Below are positions 1 to 6,689 of a DNA stretch of 10,544 nt, piece after piece; position 1 is the first letter of the stretch, and every line of letters begins with the position of its first letter. This DNA is from Desulfuromonadaceae bacterium (GTDB lineage: Bacteria > Desulfobacterota > Desulfuromonadia > Desulfuromonadales > Syntrophotaleaceae): the NCBI GenBank assembly GCA_021107335.1, contig JAIOSZ010000167.1, forward strand, positions 1 to 10,544. Direction: 5' to 3'. Position numbers and translations under genes: made by a program. Under the pieces are notes generated by a model. The model was not told where the DNA came from and searched no databases. It saw nothing but the letters and a program-made list of their open reading frames with translations.

Positions 1-197
1 GTTTGCAAATTGACGAGGCTCCGGTCATCGCCAAGGGATTCGATGAGCCGTTGCAGGAAGGAATGGTGCTGGCTCTGGAACCTAAAAAGGGCATCGAAGG
101 GATAGGTATGGTTGGTATCGAAAATACTTTCATTGTGACCGCTGAAGGGGGGCGCTCTATCACCGGTACACATCCAGGATTGATGAAAATATATTGA
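1..197 (+). CDS. M24-family metallopeptidase (Xaa-Pro aminopeptidase-like), C-terminal fragment
   Basis: The reading frame is open from the left edge and stops at TGA 195-197, so only about the last 64 residues are present. They match the end of the pita-bread catalytic fold of M24 peptidases: the segment [10 protein letters not shown] carries one metal-ligand glutamate (codon at 78) and GIENTFIVT carries the second (codon at 120), the spacing expected for the last two of the five dinuclear metal ligands. The segment ends with a typical [13 protein letters not shown] tail. Xaa-Pro aminopeptidases and methionine aminopeptidases share this fold; the GIENTF form fits Xaa-Pro peptidase-like members better, but the substrate cannot be fixed from the fragment. 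A MITE begins 10 bp after the stop. Confidence 0.85.
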   Translation, partial: LQIDEAPVIAKGFDEPLQEGMVLALEPKKGIEGIGMVGIENTFIVTAEGGRSITGTHPGLMKIY

Positions 198-206
198 TCC
201 TCTAGC

Positions 207-283
207 TAGTGTCCATCCGGAAACTTTGGATGGACACAGTGCAGTTTTCATATGGGAAAAGAGCCGTTTCCGGATGAAAACTA
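207..283 (+). mobile_element. 73-bp MITE, copy 1 (TA target duplication)
   Basis: The core runs 209-281 and is flanked by TA at 207-208 and 282-283. Its ends are imperfect inverted repeats: GTGTCCATCCGGAAAC on the left, and GTTTTCATCCGGAAAC read from the right end on the other strand (14 of 16 identical). The left half folds as a perfect 10-bp stem (209-218 with 228-237); the right half folds as 9 bp of outer stem (AGTTTTCAT with ATGAAAACT) plus an inner GGAAA/TTTCC. An inverted copy at 5650-5726 differs at only two positions. TA duplication and a CTAG context here (C-TA-element-TA-G) resemble IS630/Tc1-mariner insertion. There is no coding capacity, so any transposase would act in trans. Confidence 0.75.
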
Positions 284-326
284 GCTAAGCTTTGCGTGAC
301 GCTTGTTCGAATTGAAGGTGTTGGCC

Positions 327-410
327 ATGAAGCGTAGTGCGCAACTGAAAATCGAGGCGATATAATTGGCCAAGCCGGAACGGCGGCAAAAAGTACCGCC
401 CGGGCAATGA
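327..410 (+). pseudogene. possible decayed 5' gene end with in-frame stop
   Basis: An ATG at 327 opens a charged, protein-like reading (MKRSAQLKIEAI). It meets TAA at 363-365, then continues in the same frame as LAKPERRQKVPPGQ to TGA at 408-410. A single base change would turn the TAA into Lys (AAA). The KVPPGQ ending resembles my recollection of the N-terminus of sulfite-oxidase-like molybdopterin proteins (COG2041), which suggests the start of a gene lost by stop mutation and deletion. Only weak AAGG-type ribosome-binding sequence precedes it. This is a tentative reading; it could equally be non-coding intergenic DNA between the MITE and the tRNA terminator. Confidence 0.2.
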
Positions 411-425
411 CACAGGAATTACACA

Positions 426-465
426 CAAAAAGAAAAAGGGGTTACGTCTAATGACGTAACCCCTT
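426..465 (-). terminator. Rho-independent terminator of tRNA-Phe
   Basis: A perfect 13-bp stem (AAGGGGTTACGTC at 436-448 with GACGTAACCCCTT at 453-465) closes a TAAT loop. Read on the minus strand it is followed by a T-rich run (TTTCTTTTTG). It starts 9 bp downstream of the tRNA 3' end. Confidence 0.92.
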
Positions 466-473
466 GATTTCTT

Positions 474-549
<76 letters not shown>

Positions 550-562
550 AAGTTGAGCTCCG

Positions 563-592
563 TTTATAGATGAAATTCCCCGTATCTGTCAA
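563..592 (-). promoter_or_regulatory. sigma70-type promoter of tRNA-Phe
   Basis: On the minus strand, TTGACA (587-592, perfect -35) is followed after 18 bp by TATAAA (563-568, -10). The -10 ends 13 bp before the first tRNA base at 549, a spacing normal for a stable-RNA promoter. Confidence 0.85.
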
Positions 593-721
593 GCAAAAAT
601 CAACAGCCTGTCTAAGTTGGGTCGGCCATCGCTTTTGTCTATTTGAAGCCATGTGTTATTCTTACAGGTATTGAAATCTACATTGGTTTTCCGGATGACT
701 CACCACATCAGGAGGATAACC

Positions 722-1408
722 ATGAGCGAAAGCACTGTCGATCCCGTTGAGGCTACCCCCTTTGCTGTGCGTGATTGCGCCCTGATCTCTCTGGCTACGG
801 GTCTCAAGGCACAGAATCTGCGAGAATTTAGCGATATCCTCCAACGTGTCCCGCTGGAGAGTATTGAGCATCATTTATGGGGGCGCCTGTTGCAACCCCG
901 CTTCGATGAGCCGGAATATAACAACGATTTTGCTTCCTGGGCCTACCACGGTTTGCACGATAAGACCTTGGCCGAACGGCTGAGTATGGTGGTTCCCACC
1001 GATTTTGCCGATCAGGAGGCCCTGCGCCAGGAGCTGGTCGAGGTTCTTGAGGAGCGCCTTGACCAGTGTGAAATGGTGCCCTGGGCGAAAAAGGATCAGC
1101 AGTTCCATTTCTTACGTTCGCAAATCGTTGTCTTTGACAGTGGTCTGCGTTTCTCCCGCCCTGTTGACCTGATCCCTTATCTGGCACACCTATCCACGGG
1201 TAGTGTCTATTACCATTTTATCGATGCTCGCAACCGCACGACCGATCGCTGCGACGATTTCAGTGCCTGGCTGGCCGGTTGTGGCCCTGCTTATCAGCCT
1301 CTGCGCGAGAGGCTGTGTGGTGTCGACCCCTATTTTTCCTCGCTGCAGAACCTTCGCCAGATTGTCTCCGCCCTTTTTCAAAGTTTTTTCGAGGAGGCGG
1401 CCCAATGA
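722..1408 (+). CDS. DUF5752 family protein of the trehalose operon
   Basis: The protein is 228 aa, starting at ATG 722 behind a strong AGGAGG (710-715). A longer in-frame ATG at 653 lacks such a site and is not preferred. It is soluble, with no signal peptide or membrane span. The sequence fits DUF5752, a family of unknown function that I recognise from Geobacter-type genomes beside glycosyltransferases and OtsA. Conserved-looking blocks are FAVRDCALISLATG (14-27), IEHHLWGRLLQPRF (48-61) with paired histidines, EYNNDFASWA (65-74) and SVYYHFIDARNRT (161-173). Its stop overlaps the next start (ATGA), so translation is probably coupled. A role in trehalose or glycan metabolism is inferred only from position; no catalytic motif of a known phosphatase or transferase is visible. 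Confidence 0.85.
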   Translation: MSESTVDPVEATPFAVRDCALISLATGLKAQNLREFSDILQRVPLESIEHHLWGRLLQPRFDEPEYNNDFASWAYHGLHDKTLAERLSMVVPTDFADQEALRQELVEVLEERLDQCEMVPWAKKDQQFHFLRSQIVVFDSGLRFSRPVDLIPYLAHLSTGSVYYHFIDARNRTTDRCDDFSAWLAGCGPAYQPLRERLCGVDPYFSSLQNLRQIVSALFQSFFEEAAQ

Positions 1409-2667
1409 GTTGTACTGAGACCAATGGTAGCCTGTTGCTCGATCGCTACGCCGAAGTGACCGGCCGAGAGGTTATTCATCACCTGCAGCAGTTGGCGGCG
1501 CCCCTTAAGGGGGCCAAGGTGGTACATGTCAACTCGACCCGCGAAGGGGGCGGGGTGGCGGAAATCCTGCAAAAGCTGATTCCTCTTAAAAGGGCTCTTG
1601 GTATCGATGCCAGCTGGGAGGTCATCCAGGGCAGCCCGACGTTTTATGAATGCACCAAGGGCTTTCATAACGGTCTGCAGGGCATGCGCAGTCCGATTCT
1701 GAAACAGTTGTTGGCCGAGTATGAAAAGGTCAACGCTGAAAACGCCGAGGAGTTACGCAGCACTCTGGAAGAGGCCGACTTCGTGGTGATTCATGACCCG
1801 CAGCCGGCGCCGTTGCTGAGTCACTGCCCCGAGCGCCGTGGGCGCTGGCTATGGCGTTGCCACATCGACGCCAGCCATCCCTATCGTCCCGTGTGGAAAT
1901 ATCTGAGGCAGTGGGTCATTCCCTACGATGCCAGCATTTTTTCCATTCCCCAGTTTGCACAGGCCCTGCCCCATCCTCAGTACATTGTTGCGCCAAGCAT
2001 CGATCCATTGAGCGAAAAGAACCGCGATTTGCCTTTAGAGGAGCTGCACACCGTCCGCGAGCGTTTCAAGCTCGACCCGGATCTGCCGATGATGTTGCAG
2101 GTCTCCCGTTACGATCGTTTCAAGGATCCACTGGGGGTGGTGCAGGCCTGTCAATTGGCGGGAAAGCTGACCCCTTTGCAGCTGGTGCTTGCCGGTGGCG
2201 GTGCCACTGATGACCCCGAAGGCGAGGCGGTGTTGGAGGAGGTACGTCAGGCCGCGGCGGGGGATTCGCGCATTCAGGTTCTGTTGTTGCCGGCAGATGC
2301 CCACCATACGATCAACGCCTTGCAGCGGACCGCCGATATTGTGCTGCAGAAGTCGATTCGCGAGGGCTTCGGTCTGACGGTGGCCGAAGCCATGTGGAAG
2401 GGAAAACCGGTGATCGGCGGTGACACCGGCGGCATTCGCCTGCAGGTCTTCGACCACTACACCGGTTTTCTGGTGCGGACCCCGGAGGGAGCGGCATTGC
2501 GTATCCGTTATCTGCTCCATCGCCGTGAACTGCTCAAGGAAATGGGGCGGCGAGCGCAGCGCTTCGTCGGCGAGAATTTTCTTATTACCCGCCATCTGCG
2601 GGAGTATTTGACCATGTTGCTGGGACTGCAAAGCGGAACCCAAGGCCGCATGGAACTCGGTCTGTAG
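1405..2667 (+). CDS. treT: TreT-like trehalose synthase (GT4 glycosyltransferase)
   Basis: The 420-aa protein starts at ATG 1405 with GAGGAGG at 1391-1397 and overlaps the DUF5752 stop by 4 bp. Its length and motifs match trehalose glycosyltransferring synthase, which joins an NDP-glucose to glucose to give trehalose directly. The N-terminal Rossmann half has VVHVNSTREGGGVAEIL (39-55) and VIHDPQPAPL (128-137), followed by WLWRCHIDASHP (148-159) and APSIDPLSEKN (196-206). The donor-binding half has QVSRYDRFKD (232-241) and SIREGFGLTVAEAMWKGKPV (317-336), containing the EX7E pair E320/E328 of retaining GT4 enzymes. SIDPLSEKN and the WLWRCHID block are characteristic of TreT rather than general GT4 members. 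Archaeal TreT works mainly reversibly on ADP- or UDP-glucose; donor choice and direction here are not readable. A related trehalose phosphorylase activity is the main alternative. Confidence 0.88.
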   Translation: MSCTETNGSLLLDRYAEVTGREVIHHLQQLAAPLKGAKVVHVNSTREGGGVAEILQKLIPLKRALGIDASWEVIQGSPTFYECTKGFHNGLQGMRSPILKQLLAEYEKVNAENAEELRSTLEEADFVVIHDPQPAPLLSHCPERRGRWLWRCHIDASHPYRPVWKYLRQWVIPYDASIFSIPQFAQALPHPQYIVAPSIDPLSEKNRDLPLEELHTVRERFKLDPDLPMMLQVSRYDRFKDPLGVVQACQLAGKLTPLQLVLAGGGATDDPEGEAVLEEVRQAAAGDSRIQVLLLPADAHHTINALQRTADIVLQKSIREGFGLTVAEAMWKGKPVIGGDTGGIRLQVFDHYTGFLVRTPEGAALRIRYLLHRRELLKEMGRRAQRFVGENFLITRHLREYLTMLLGLQSGTQGRMELGL

Positions 2668-2708
2668 TTCATGCCCATACAATTTTTGGCGAGACAGGAG
2701 ACAATAGT

Positions 2709-4136
2709 ATGTCCCAAGAGCAAAAAAGGCGTTTGCTGGTAGTGTCCAATCGTCTGCCGGCGGTTGTTGAGTCTCGGGGGGAAGAATGGCACATCACCCC
2801 CGGAAGCGGCGGCCTGGTGACGGCCCTGGCTCCGGTTATGCGGCAGCAGCAGGGGTTGTGGATCGGTTGGCCGGGTTGCGGCGATGAGGCTCCACTGGGC
2901 CAGCTGTTGACCGGTTTTGCCCAGGACCAAGGTTATTCTCTGGCGGCGGTGCCTCTTTCGGCCGAGGAGGTGGAAAAGTATTATCGAGGATTTTCCAACG
3001 AGGCCTTATGGCCGCTGTTTCACGATCTTCTCGGCTTCTGTCGTTTTTCTTACGACAATTGGCAGGTTTATCTCGATGTTAACCGCCGCTTCGCCCGGGT
3101 CGTGACCGAGCATGCCAAGGCTGATGATCTGATCTGGGTTCACGACTACCAGTTGATCGGAGTGGGAGATCAGTTGCGGGCTCTGCAGATGCCCCAACCT
3201 CTCGGCTATTTTCTACATATCCCCTTTCCGGCTCCGGACCTCTTTCGCCGCCTGCCGTGGAAGGACCAGTTAATCCGTTCGCTTCTGGCTTACGACCTGC
3301 TCGGTTTTCAGACCCTGCGGGATCGGCGTAATTTTGTTAATACCGCGATCTCCCTGCTCAGCGAGGTTGAAGTGGTCAGTCGCAAACGGCAGTACGATTT
3401 ATTACGCTTCGAAGGGCGTACGGTGCGAGTGGGGCATTTTCCGATCAGTATCGATTTTGACGAATTTGATAGCGGCGCCCGGTCCAAAGAGGTGGCGGAC
3501 GCTGCCTGGTATCTGCATGAGAACCTGCATGGCCGGCAACTGATGCTGGGGGTCGACCGGCTTGACTATACCAAGGGGATACCCGAGCGATTTTTGGCCT
3601 TTGAGCGGGCGCTCGAGAAATACCCCGAGCTTATTACCAAGATCAGCCTGATGCAATTGGTGGTGCCGAGCCGTACCCATGTGCCCGATTATCAGAATCT
3701 CAAAGAGACCCTCGATCAACTGGCCGGCCGCATCAATGCCCGTTTCGGTGAGTCGATGTGGAACCCCATTTATTATGTCTTTCGTAGCCTCGATCGCACC
3801 CAGCTGCTGGCTCGTTATCGGACTTCGGAGATTGCCCTCGTCACCCCACTGCGAGACGGCATGAATCTGGTGGCCAAAGAATATTGCGCCAGTTCGGTGG
3901 AGAACAACGGCGTGCTGATTCTCAGCGAGTTTGCCGGAGCGGCGGATCAGCTCGGCAAGGGGGCACTGCTGGTCAATCCTTATGATATCGAAAGTACCGC
4001 CGACGCTATTTATCAGGCCTATGTCATGGCTCCAGACGAACGCCGCAGACGGATGAAGCTGTTGCGTAACGAAATTCGGAGAAATGATGTGCATCGCTGG
4101 CTGGATAGCTTTACTCAAGCCCTATATTCCAGTTAG
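2709..4136 (+). CDS. otsA: OtsA, alpha,alpha-trehalose-6-phosphate synthase (GT20)
   Basis: The 475-aa protein transfers glucose from UDP- or GDP-glucose to glucose-6-phosphate, forming trehalose-6-phosphate in the cytosol. Start ATG 2709 has AGGAG at 2696-2700. All GT20 landmarks are present: SNRLP (13-17), the GSGGL donor loop (32-36), NEALWPLFH (97-105) with the substrate-contacting Trp, WVHDYQL (143-149), HIPFP (170-174), [11 protein letters not shown] (281-291) with the phosphate-binding Arg/Lys, and [12 protein letters not shown] (381-392). The length matches single-domain OtsA, and there is no fused phosphatase domain. It follows treT after 41 bp with no terminator, so it is probably the third gene of the same operon. 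An OtsB phosphatase is needed to reach trehalose by this route and is not in the window. Confidence 0.97.
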   Translation: MSQEQKRRLLVVSNRLPAVVESRGEEWHITPGSGGLVTALAPVMRQQQGLWIGWPGCGDEAPLGQLLTGFAQDQGYSLAAVPLSAEEVEKYYRGFSNEALWPLFHDLLGFCRFSYDNWQVYLDVNRRFARVVTEHAKADDLIWVHDYQLIGVGDQLRALQMPQPLGYFLHIPFPAPDLFRRLPWKDQLIRSLLAYDLLGFQTLRDRRNFVNTAISLLSEVEVVSRKRQYDLLRFEGRTVRVGHFPISIDFDEFDSGARSKEVADAAWYLHENLHGRQLMLGVDRLDYTKGIPERFLAFERALEKYPELITKISLMQLVVPSRTHVPDYQNLKETLDQLAGRINARFGESMWNPIYYVFRSLDRTQLLARYRTSEIALVTPLRDGMNLVAKEYCASSVENNGVLILSEFAGAADQLGKGALLVNPYDIESTADAIYQAYVMAPDERRRRMKLLRNEIRRNDVHRWLDSFTQALYSS

Positions 4137-4138
4137 TG

Positions 4139-4180
4139 CTCATCCAGAGACCCCGGGGGTCTGCGGTGTCTCTGGATGAG
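4139..4180. repeat. 13-bp perfect inverted repeat after otsA (MITE-like or transcription end)
   Basis: CTCATCCAGAGAC (4139-4151) pairs perfectly with GTCTCTGGATGAG (4168-4180) around a 16-nt GC-rich loop, 3 bp after the otsA stop. No T-run follows on either strand, so it is not a classical intrinsic terminator, although it could stop or stabilise the otsA transcript end. Its left edge, TA-GTGCTCATCCAGAGAC, resembles the MITE end TA-GTGTCCATCCGGAAAC at 12 of 16 core positions, and all four differences are transitions. Confidence 0.7.
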
Positions 4181-4198
4181 GCAGAGACCGTGCGGCCC

Positions 4199-4227
4199 TT
4201 GCTATTCGACAGTAATTCTGCTAGAAG
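4199..4227 (+). promoter_or_regulatory. candidate promoter of the aro leader
   Basis: TTGCTA (4199-4204) and TAGAAG (4222-4227) are 17 bp apart, each matching the sigma70 consensus at 4 of 6 positions. This would start the RNA near 4234, about 26 nt before the leader-peptide ATG. A TATATAAA stretch at 4235-4242 is an alternative -10 without a good -35. The assignment is weak. Confidence 0.35.
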
Positions 4228-4259
4228 AAAAGAGTATATAAATTCACGGAGTGTTGACG

Positions 4260-4352
4260 ATGCAGTTTTGTTACGAGTTTTTTAACGGTTTTTCCTTTTG
4301 GCGCGGCTTCTTTTTTAGGCCGTCTGCCCAGGGTGAAGGTCCGTTGACGTAA
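4260..4352 (+). CDS. Phe-rich attenuation leader peptide (PheL-like)
   Basis: ATG 4260 has GGAG at 4248-4251 (8 nt spacing) and is followed by 30 codons ending at TAA 4350-4352. Eight of the thirty residues are Phe (positions 3, 7, 8, 11, 13, 17, 18, 19), including a run of three at 4308-4316, plus Tyr5 and Trp14. Such a codon bias in a tiny ORF directly before a terminator and an aromatic-pathway gene is the signature of a transcription-attenuation leader: when Phe-tRNA is uncharged the ribosome should stall on these codons. E. coli pheL, before pheA, is the classical parallel. The peptide itself probably has no function. Confidence 0.88.
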   Translation: MQFCYEFFNGFSFWRGFFFRPSAQGEGPLT

Positions 4353-4396
4353 CTGACAGTCGTCAATCAACCGATTAACACAAACCACGGGCAGAC
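4322..4396 (+). promoter_or_regulatory. antiterminator hairpin of the Phe attenuator
   Basis: GTCTGCCC (4322-4329, inside the leader ORF) is the exact complement of GGGCAGAC (4389-4396). The second arm takes GGG 4389-4391 out of the terminator stem and sequence from its loop, so the two structures exclude each other. A ribosome stalled upstream at Phe codons leaves 4322-4329 free to pair; one that reaches the TAA at 4350 covers or displaces it. A weaker upstream pairing (4303-4307 with 4319-4323, one G-U) could act as the 1:2 protector, and TTGACG/CGTCAA (4344-4349 with 4361-4366) adds a small hairpin between the arms. Confidence 0.78.
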
Positions 4397-4431
4397 CAAA
4401 CTTCGGCCCCGTGGTTTTCTTTTTGTTTTTT
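4382..4431 (+). terminator. Rho-independent attenuator terminator before the DAHP synthase gene
   Basis: AAACCACGGG (4382-4391) pairs perfectly with CCCGTGGTTT (4408-4417) around a 16-nt loop and is followed by a long T-rich tract up to 4431. It lies about 98 bp before the aroF start and 30 bp after the leader stop. It is not needed to end otsA, which lies 250 bp upstream, so its natural role is conditional termination of the aroF transcript. Confidence 0.92.
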
Positions 4432-4529
4432 ATCGGCGAAAAGGGTGCGGCTGGGGCGAATGGAAAGCCACAACTCGCGTCGCGAAGTCAGACCGCTTGG
4501 CTTGAAGGCGCCGTCAGAAGGGGACAAAG

Positions 4530-5549
4530 ATGATCATCGTCATGAAGCAGGGAGCCAGCCAGGAGCAGTTGCTGGAGATCAAACAGCGCATATGCGATCT
4601 TGGCTATAAACCCCACGTGATTCACGGAGCGACCCGCAATGTCATTGGTGCCATAGGGGATGAACGGGGCAAAGCGGTCCTGCAGTCTATCGAGTCGATG
4701 GATGGTGTCGAAAATGTGATGCCGATTCTGCAGCCCTACAAATTGGCCAGCCGCGAAGTCTGCCCTGAGCCGAGTATCATCGAGCTGGCGCCCGGTCTAA
4801 CCATCGGCGGCGAGCAGCTGATAGTGATGGCGGGTCCCTGTTCAGTGGAAGGGGAAGAGCAGCTGATCGAGACCGCCCGCGCAGTCAAGGCGGCCGGGGC
4901 TACGGTACTGCGGGGCGGCGCCTTCAAGCCCCGTACCAGCCCCTATGCTTTTCAGGGCCTAGAAGAAGAAGGGCTGCGACTGCTCGATCTGGCCCGACAG
5001 GAAACCGGCCTGCCCATTATTACCGAGGTGGTCAACCCACGGGATGTAGAACTGGTAGCCCGCTATGCCGATATTCTGCAGGTCGGGGCGCGCAACGTGC
5101 AGAATTTTCCGCTGCTCAAGCTGCTGGGGCAGCAAGACAAACCGGTGCTTCTCAAGCGCGGTATGGCGACCACCATCAAGGAATTTCTGATGAGCGCTGA
5201 GTATATCCTGTCCGAAGGCAATCGGCGGGTCATTCTCTGCGAACGAGGTATCCGTACCTTCGAGACGGCTACCCGCAACACCCTCGACATCTCCGCCGTG
5301 CCGGTACTTAAAGAGCAGACCCATCTGCCGGTGGTGATCGATCCATCCCATTCTACCGGCCACGCCAGCTTGGTGCCTTCCATGTGTTATGCCGCGGTGG
5401 CGGCCGGTTGTGATGGGTTGCTGGTCGAAGTCCACAACAGCCCCGAAACCGCCTCCTGCGATGGACCCCAGTCTCTGCGTCCGTCGGAATTTGACGCCAC
5501 CATGGACAAACTGCGCAAATTCGCCGCGGCCGCCGATCGAAAGATTTAG
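4530..5549 (+). CDS. aroF: DAHP synthase, type I-beta (3-deoxy-7-phosphoheptulonate synthase)
   Basis: The 339-aa enzyme condenses phosphoenolpyruvate and erythrose-4-phosphate, the first step of the shikimate pathway. ATG 4530 has AAGGGGA at 4518-4524. Residues 1-70 form the ferredoxin-like/ACT-like domain seen in the Thermotoga-type enzyme, where it mediates Phe/Tyr feedback inhibition; residues about 85-335 are the TIM-barrel. Catalytic motifs: AGPCSVE (101-107), KPRTSPY (133-139), LLKRG (207-211), ERGIRTFE (238-245), DPSHSTG (271-277) and [18 protein letters not shown] (299-316). The expected metal ligands are C104, H274, E300 and D311, a constant two-residue offset from my recollection of the Thermotoga numbering. 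The gene stands alone behind the Phe attenuator, so both expression and activity may respond to aromatic amino acids. Confidence 0.97.
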   Translation: MIIVMKQGASQEQLLEIKQRICDLGYKPHVIHGATRNVIGAIGDERGKAVLQSIESMDGVENVMPILQPYKLASREVCPEPSIIELAPGLTIGGEQLIVMAGPCSVEGEEQLIETARAVKAAGATVLRGGAFKPRTSPYAFQGLEEEGLRLLDLARQETGLPIITEVVNPRDVELVARYADILQVGARNVQNFPLLKLLGQQDKPVLLKRGMATTIKEFLMSAEYILSEGNRRVILCERGIRTFETATRNTLDISAVPVLKEQTHLPVVIDPSHSTGHASLVPSMCYAAVAAGCDGLLVEVHNSPETASCDGPQSLRPSEFDATMDKLRKFAAAADRKI

Positions 5550-5649
5550 GACCTGCAGGAAGCGGCAGACCGGGCGTGAAATGTTGCATTGCCCTTCGCA
5601 GGAAAGTACAGGGGGGAGACTGCTATGTTGTCAGCTGCTTCCTGTTGAT

Positions 5650-5726
5650 TAGTTTTCATCCGGAAGCGACTCTTTTCCCATATGAAAACTGCACTGTGTC
5701 CATCCAAAGTTTCCGGATGGACACTA
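5650..5726 (-). mobile_element. 73-bp MITE, copy 2 (inverted relative to copy 1)
   Basis: The core runs 5652-5724, with TA on both sides (5650-5651 and 5725-5726). Its reverse complement is identical to copy 1 at 75 of 77 positions including the flanking TAs; both differences are transitions in the right-hand hairpin. Here the flanks are T-TA and TA-A, so only the TA is shared between insertion sites, as expected for TA-targeting elements. It lies between aroF and the small Cys-rich gene, where its 10-bp hairpin may affect read-through. Confidence 0.75.
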
Positions 5727-5776
5727 ATTATCATCCGTCATATACGTCAGAAGCATATTGCTACAGGAGTCAGTAG

Positions 5777-6061
5777 ATGTTTTTTCTTCCCCTAAATCAG
5801 CCGGAAAGCGTTGCCCTGGTCATCCATTCGTTGCGGGTGGCCGGCGGCGAAGCCGATTGCTCCACTTGCCCGGTGCGGCGGGTCTGTATGAAACAGTGCC
5901 TGACCATTGCAAATTCTCTGCAGCAAATGATCGATGAAGGTAACTTGCCCTCTTTGGAAGAAGATTCCCTGCCTGAAGAGGCCCCTGTGGAAGCGGCCGC
6001 CGAATTATCTGAAGCTCCGCAACCGCCTCAAAAGGGCAGCCATCTAAAAATCATTAAATAA
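5777..6061 (+). CDS. small four-cysteine protein, function unknown
   Basis: The 94-aa protein starts at ATG 5777 with AGGAG at 5765-5769. I do not recognise a named family. Residues 28-41 hold a compact cluster, CSTCPVRRVCMKQC (C-x2-C-x5-C-x3-C), which could bind zinc or an iron-sulfur cluster. It is followed by a helical stretch and an acidic, Glu/Pro/Ala-rich low-complexity tail (about 57-87) ending in basic residues. There is no signal peptide or membrane segment. The CPVRRVCMKQC part recalls short Cys clusters in redox proteins, but no fold can be claimed. It is probably monocistronic: MITE copy 2 lies upstream and a strong terminator 80 bp downstream. Confidence 0.75.
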   Translation: MFFLPLNQPESVALVIHSLRVAGGEADCSTCPVRRVCMKQCLTIANSLQQMIDEGNLPSLEEDSLPEEAPVEAAAELSEAPQPPQKGSHLKIIK

Positions 6062-6140
6062 TTCGGTTGCGCAGTTCGGTTCAACACATTGAACGCAAAC
6101 ACAAAAAGTAGTCCCGCAAGGACCGCCTCAGAATGTTGAC

Positions 6141-6168
6141 AAAGTCCTCGCCTTCGGGCGGGGATTTT
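6141..6168 (+). terminator. UUCG-tetraloop intrinsic terminator
   Basis: A 12-bp stem (6141-6152 with 6157-6168, including two G-U pairs) closes a C(TTCG)G tetraloop, with the T-run TTTT forming the end of the stem and TGTGC after it. It would end the transcript of the four-cysteine gene; the A-rich left arm means it may also work on the minus strand. Confidence 0.8.
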
Positions 6169-6224
6169 GTGCTATTTGTAGGGGAGGGTTCAGGTTCTGC
6201 ACTTTGTGTTGAGGATAAATTCCT

Positions 6225-6656
6225 ATGACGATTGATATCACCACTCCGGCCCTGTTATTTCCGGCTATTTCGCTGCTGTTGCTTGCCTATACCAATCGTT
6301 TTTTGGCGGTTGCGCAGGTCATTCGTGCCTTGGCCGGGCGATTAGCCGAGAGCGAAGACCTTGATGTGCGCCGGCAGGTCAATAACCTGAGGCTGCGCGT
6401 TCGGCTTATCAAATGGATGCAGGGGGCTGGAATTATCAGTATTCTGCTCTGCATGGTGTCGATGGTCTGTCTGTTTGTTGATCAGGAATACTGGGCACGT
6501 TTCGCCTTCGTCATCAGTCTGGCGCTGATGATATGTTCCCTGTTGATCTCCTTCTGGGAAACCCTGCTTTCCGGTGAAGCGCTGAAATACGAGCTGCATC
6601 GCTGCGAACGTCTGCAGCGTTTGCACCGACTGCAGCGTCAGTCAGATAAGTCTTAG
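6225..6656 (+). CDS. DUF2721 family membrane protein
   Basis: The 143-aa protein starts at ATG 6225 with GAGGA at 6211-6215. It matches DUF2721 by its opening TTPALLFPAISLLLLAYTNR, a first hydrophobic helix (about 8-29), a charged linker with AESEDLDVRRQVNNLRLR (41-58), two further helices (about 66-85 and 92-112) and a basic amphipathic C-terminus rich in RLQRLHRLQRQ. The likely location is the inner membrane with three spans. Function is unknown for the whole family and nothing in the neighbourhood assigns one. It is flanked by a terminator upstream and a short hairpin downstream, so it is probably transcribed alone. Confidence 0.88.
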   Translation: MTIDITTPALLFPAISLLLLAYTNRFLAVAQVIRALAGRLAESEDLDVRRQVNNLRLRVRLIKWMQGAGIISILLCMVSMVCLFVDQEYWARFAFVISLALMICSLLISFWETLLSGEALKYELHRCERLQRLHRLQRQSDKS

Positions 6657-6668
6657 TTTTTACGCTGG

Positions 6669-6689
6669 GTCTTTGGTAAACCCAAAGAC
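6669..6689. repeat. hairpin downstream of the DUF2721 gene
   Basis: GTCTTTGG (6669-6676) pairs with CCAAAGAC (6682-6689) around TAAAC. It lies 12 bp after the stop codon. It lacks a following T-run, so termination is uncertain. A second small inverted repeat, AAGGGA/TCCCTT, lies near 6730-6748. Otherwise 6657-6833 shows nothing recognisable. Confidence 0.45.

Noticed and set aside
687..699. TTTCCGGATGA upstream of the DUF5752 gene, matching the inner part of the MITE terminus.
   Set aside because: Only 11 bases, with no TA boundary or second terminus; too short to call a relic.
653..721. Longer N-terminus for the DUF5752 protein from ATG 653.
   Set aside because: ATG 722 has an optimal AGGAGG, and the extra 23 residues do not resemble the family or a signal peptide.
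3402..4118. Long minus-strand open frame opposite otsA (and similar ones opposite treT and aroF).
   Set aside because: They are antisense shadows of high-GC coding sequence, without ribosome-binding sites or recognisable domains, while the plus strand encodes clear enzyme families.
6136..6164. TTGACA at 6136-6141 as a promoter for the DUF2721 gene.
   Set aside because: No -10 at the right distance, and the following sequence is the stem of a terminator.
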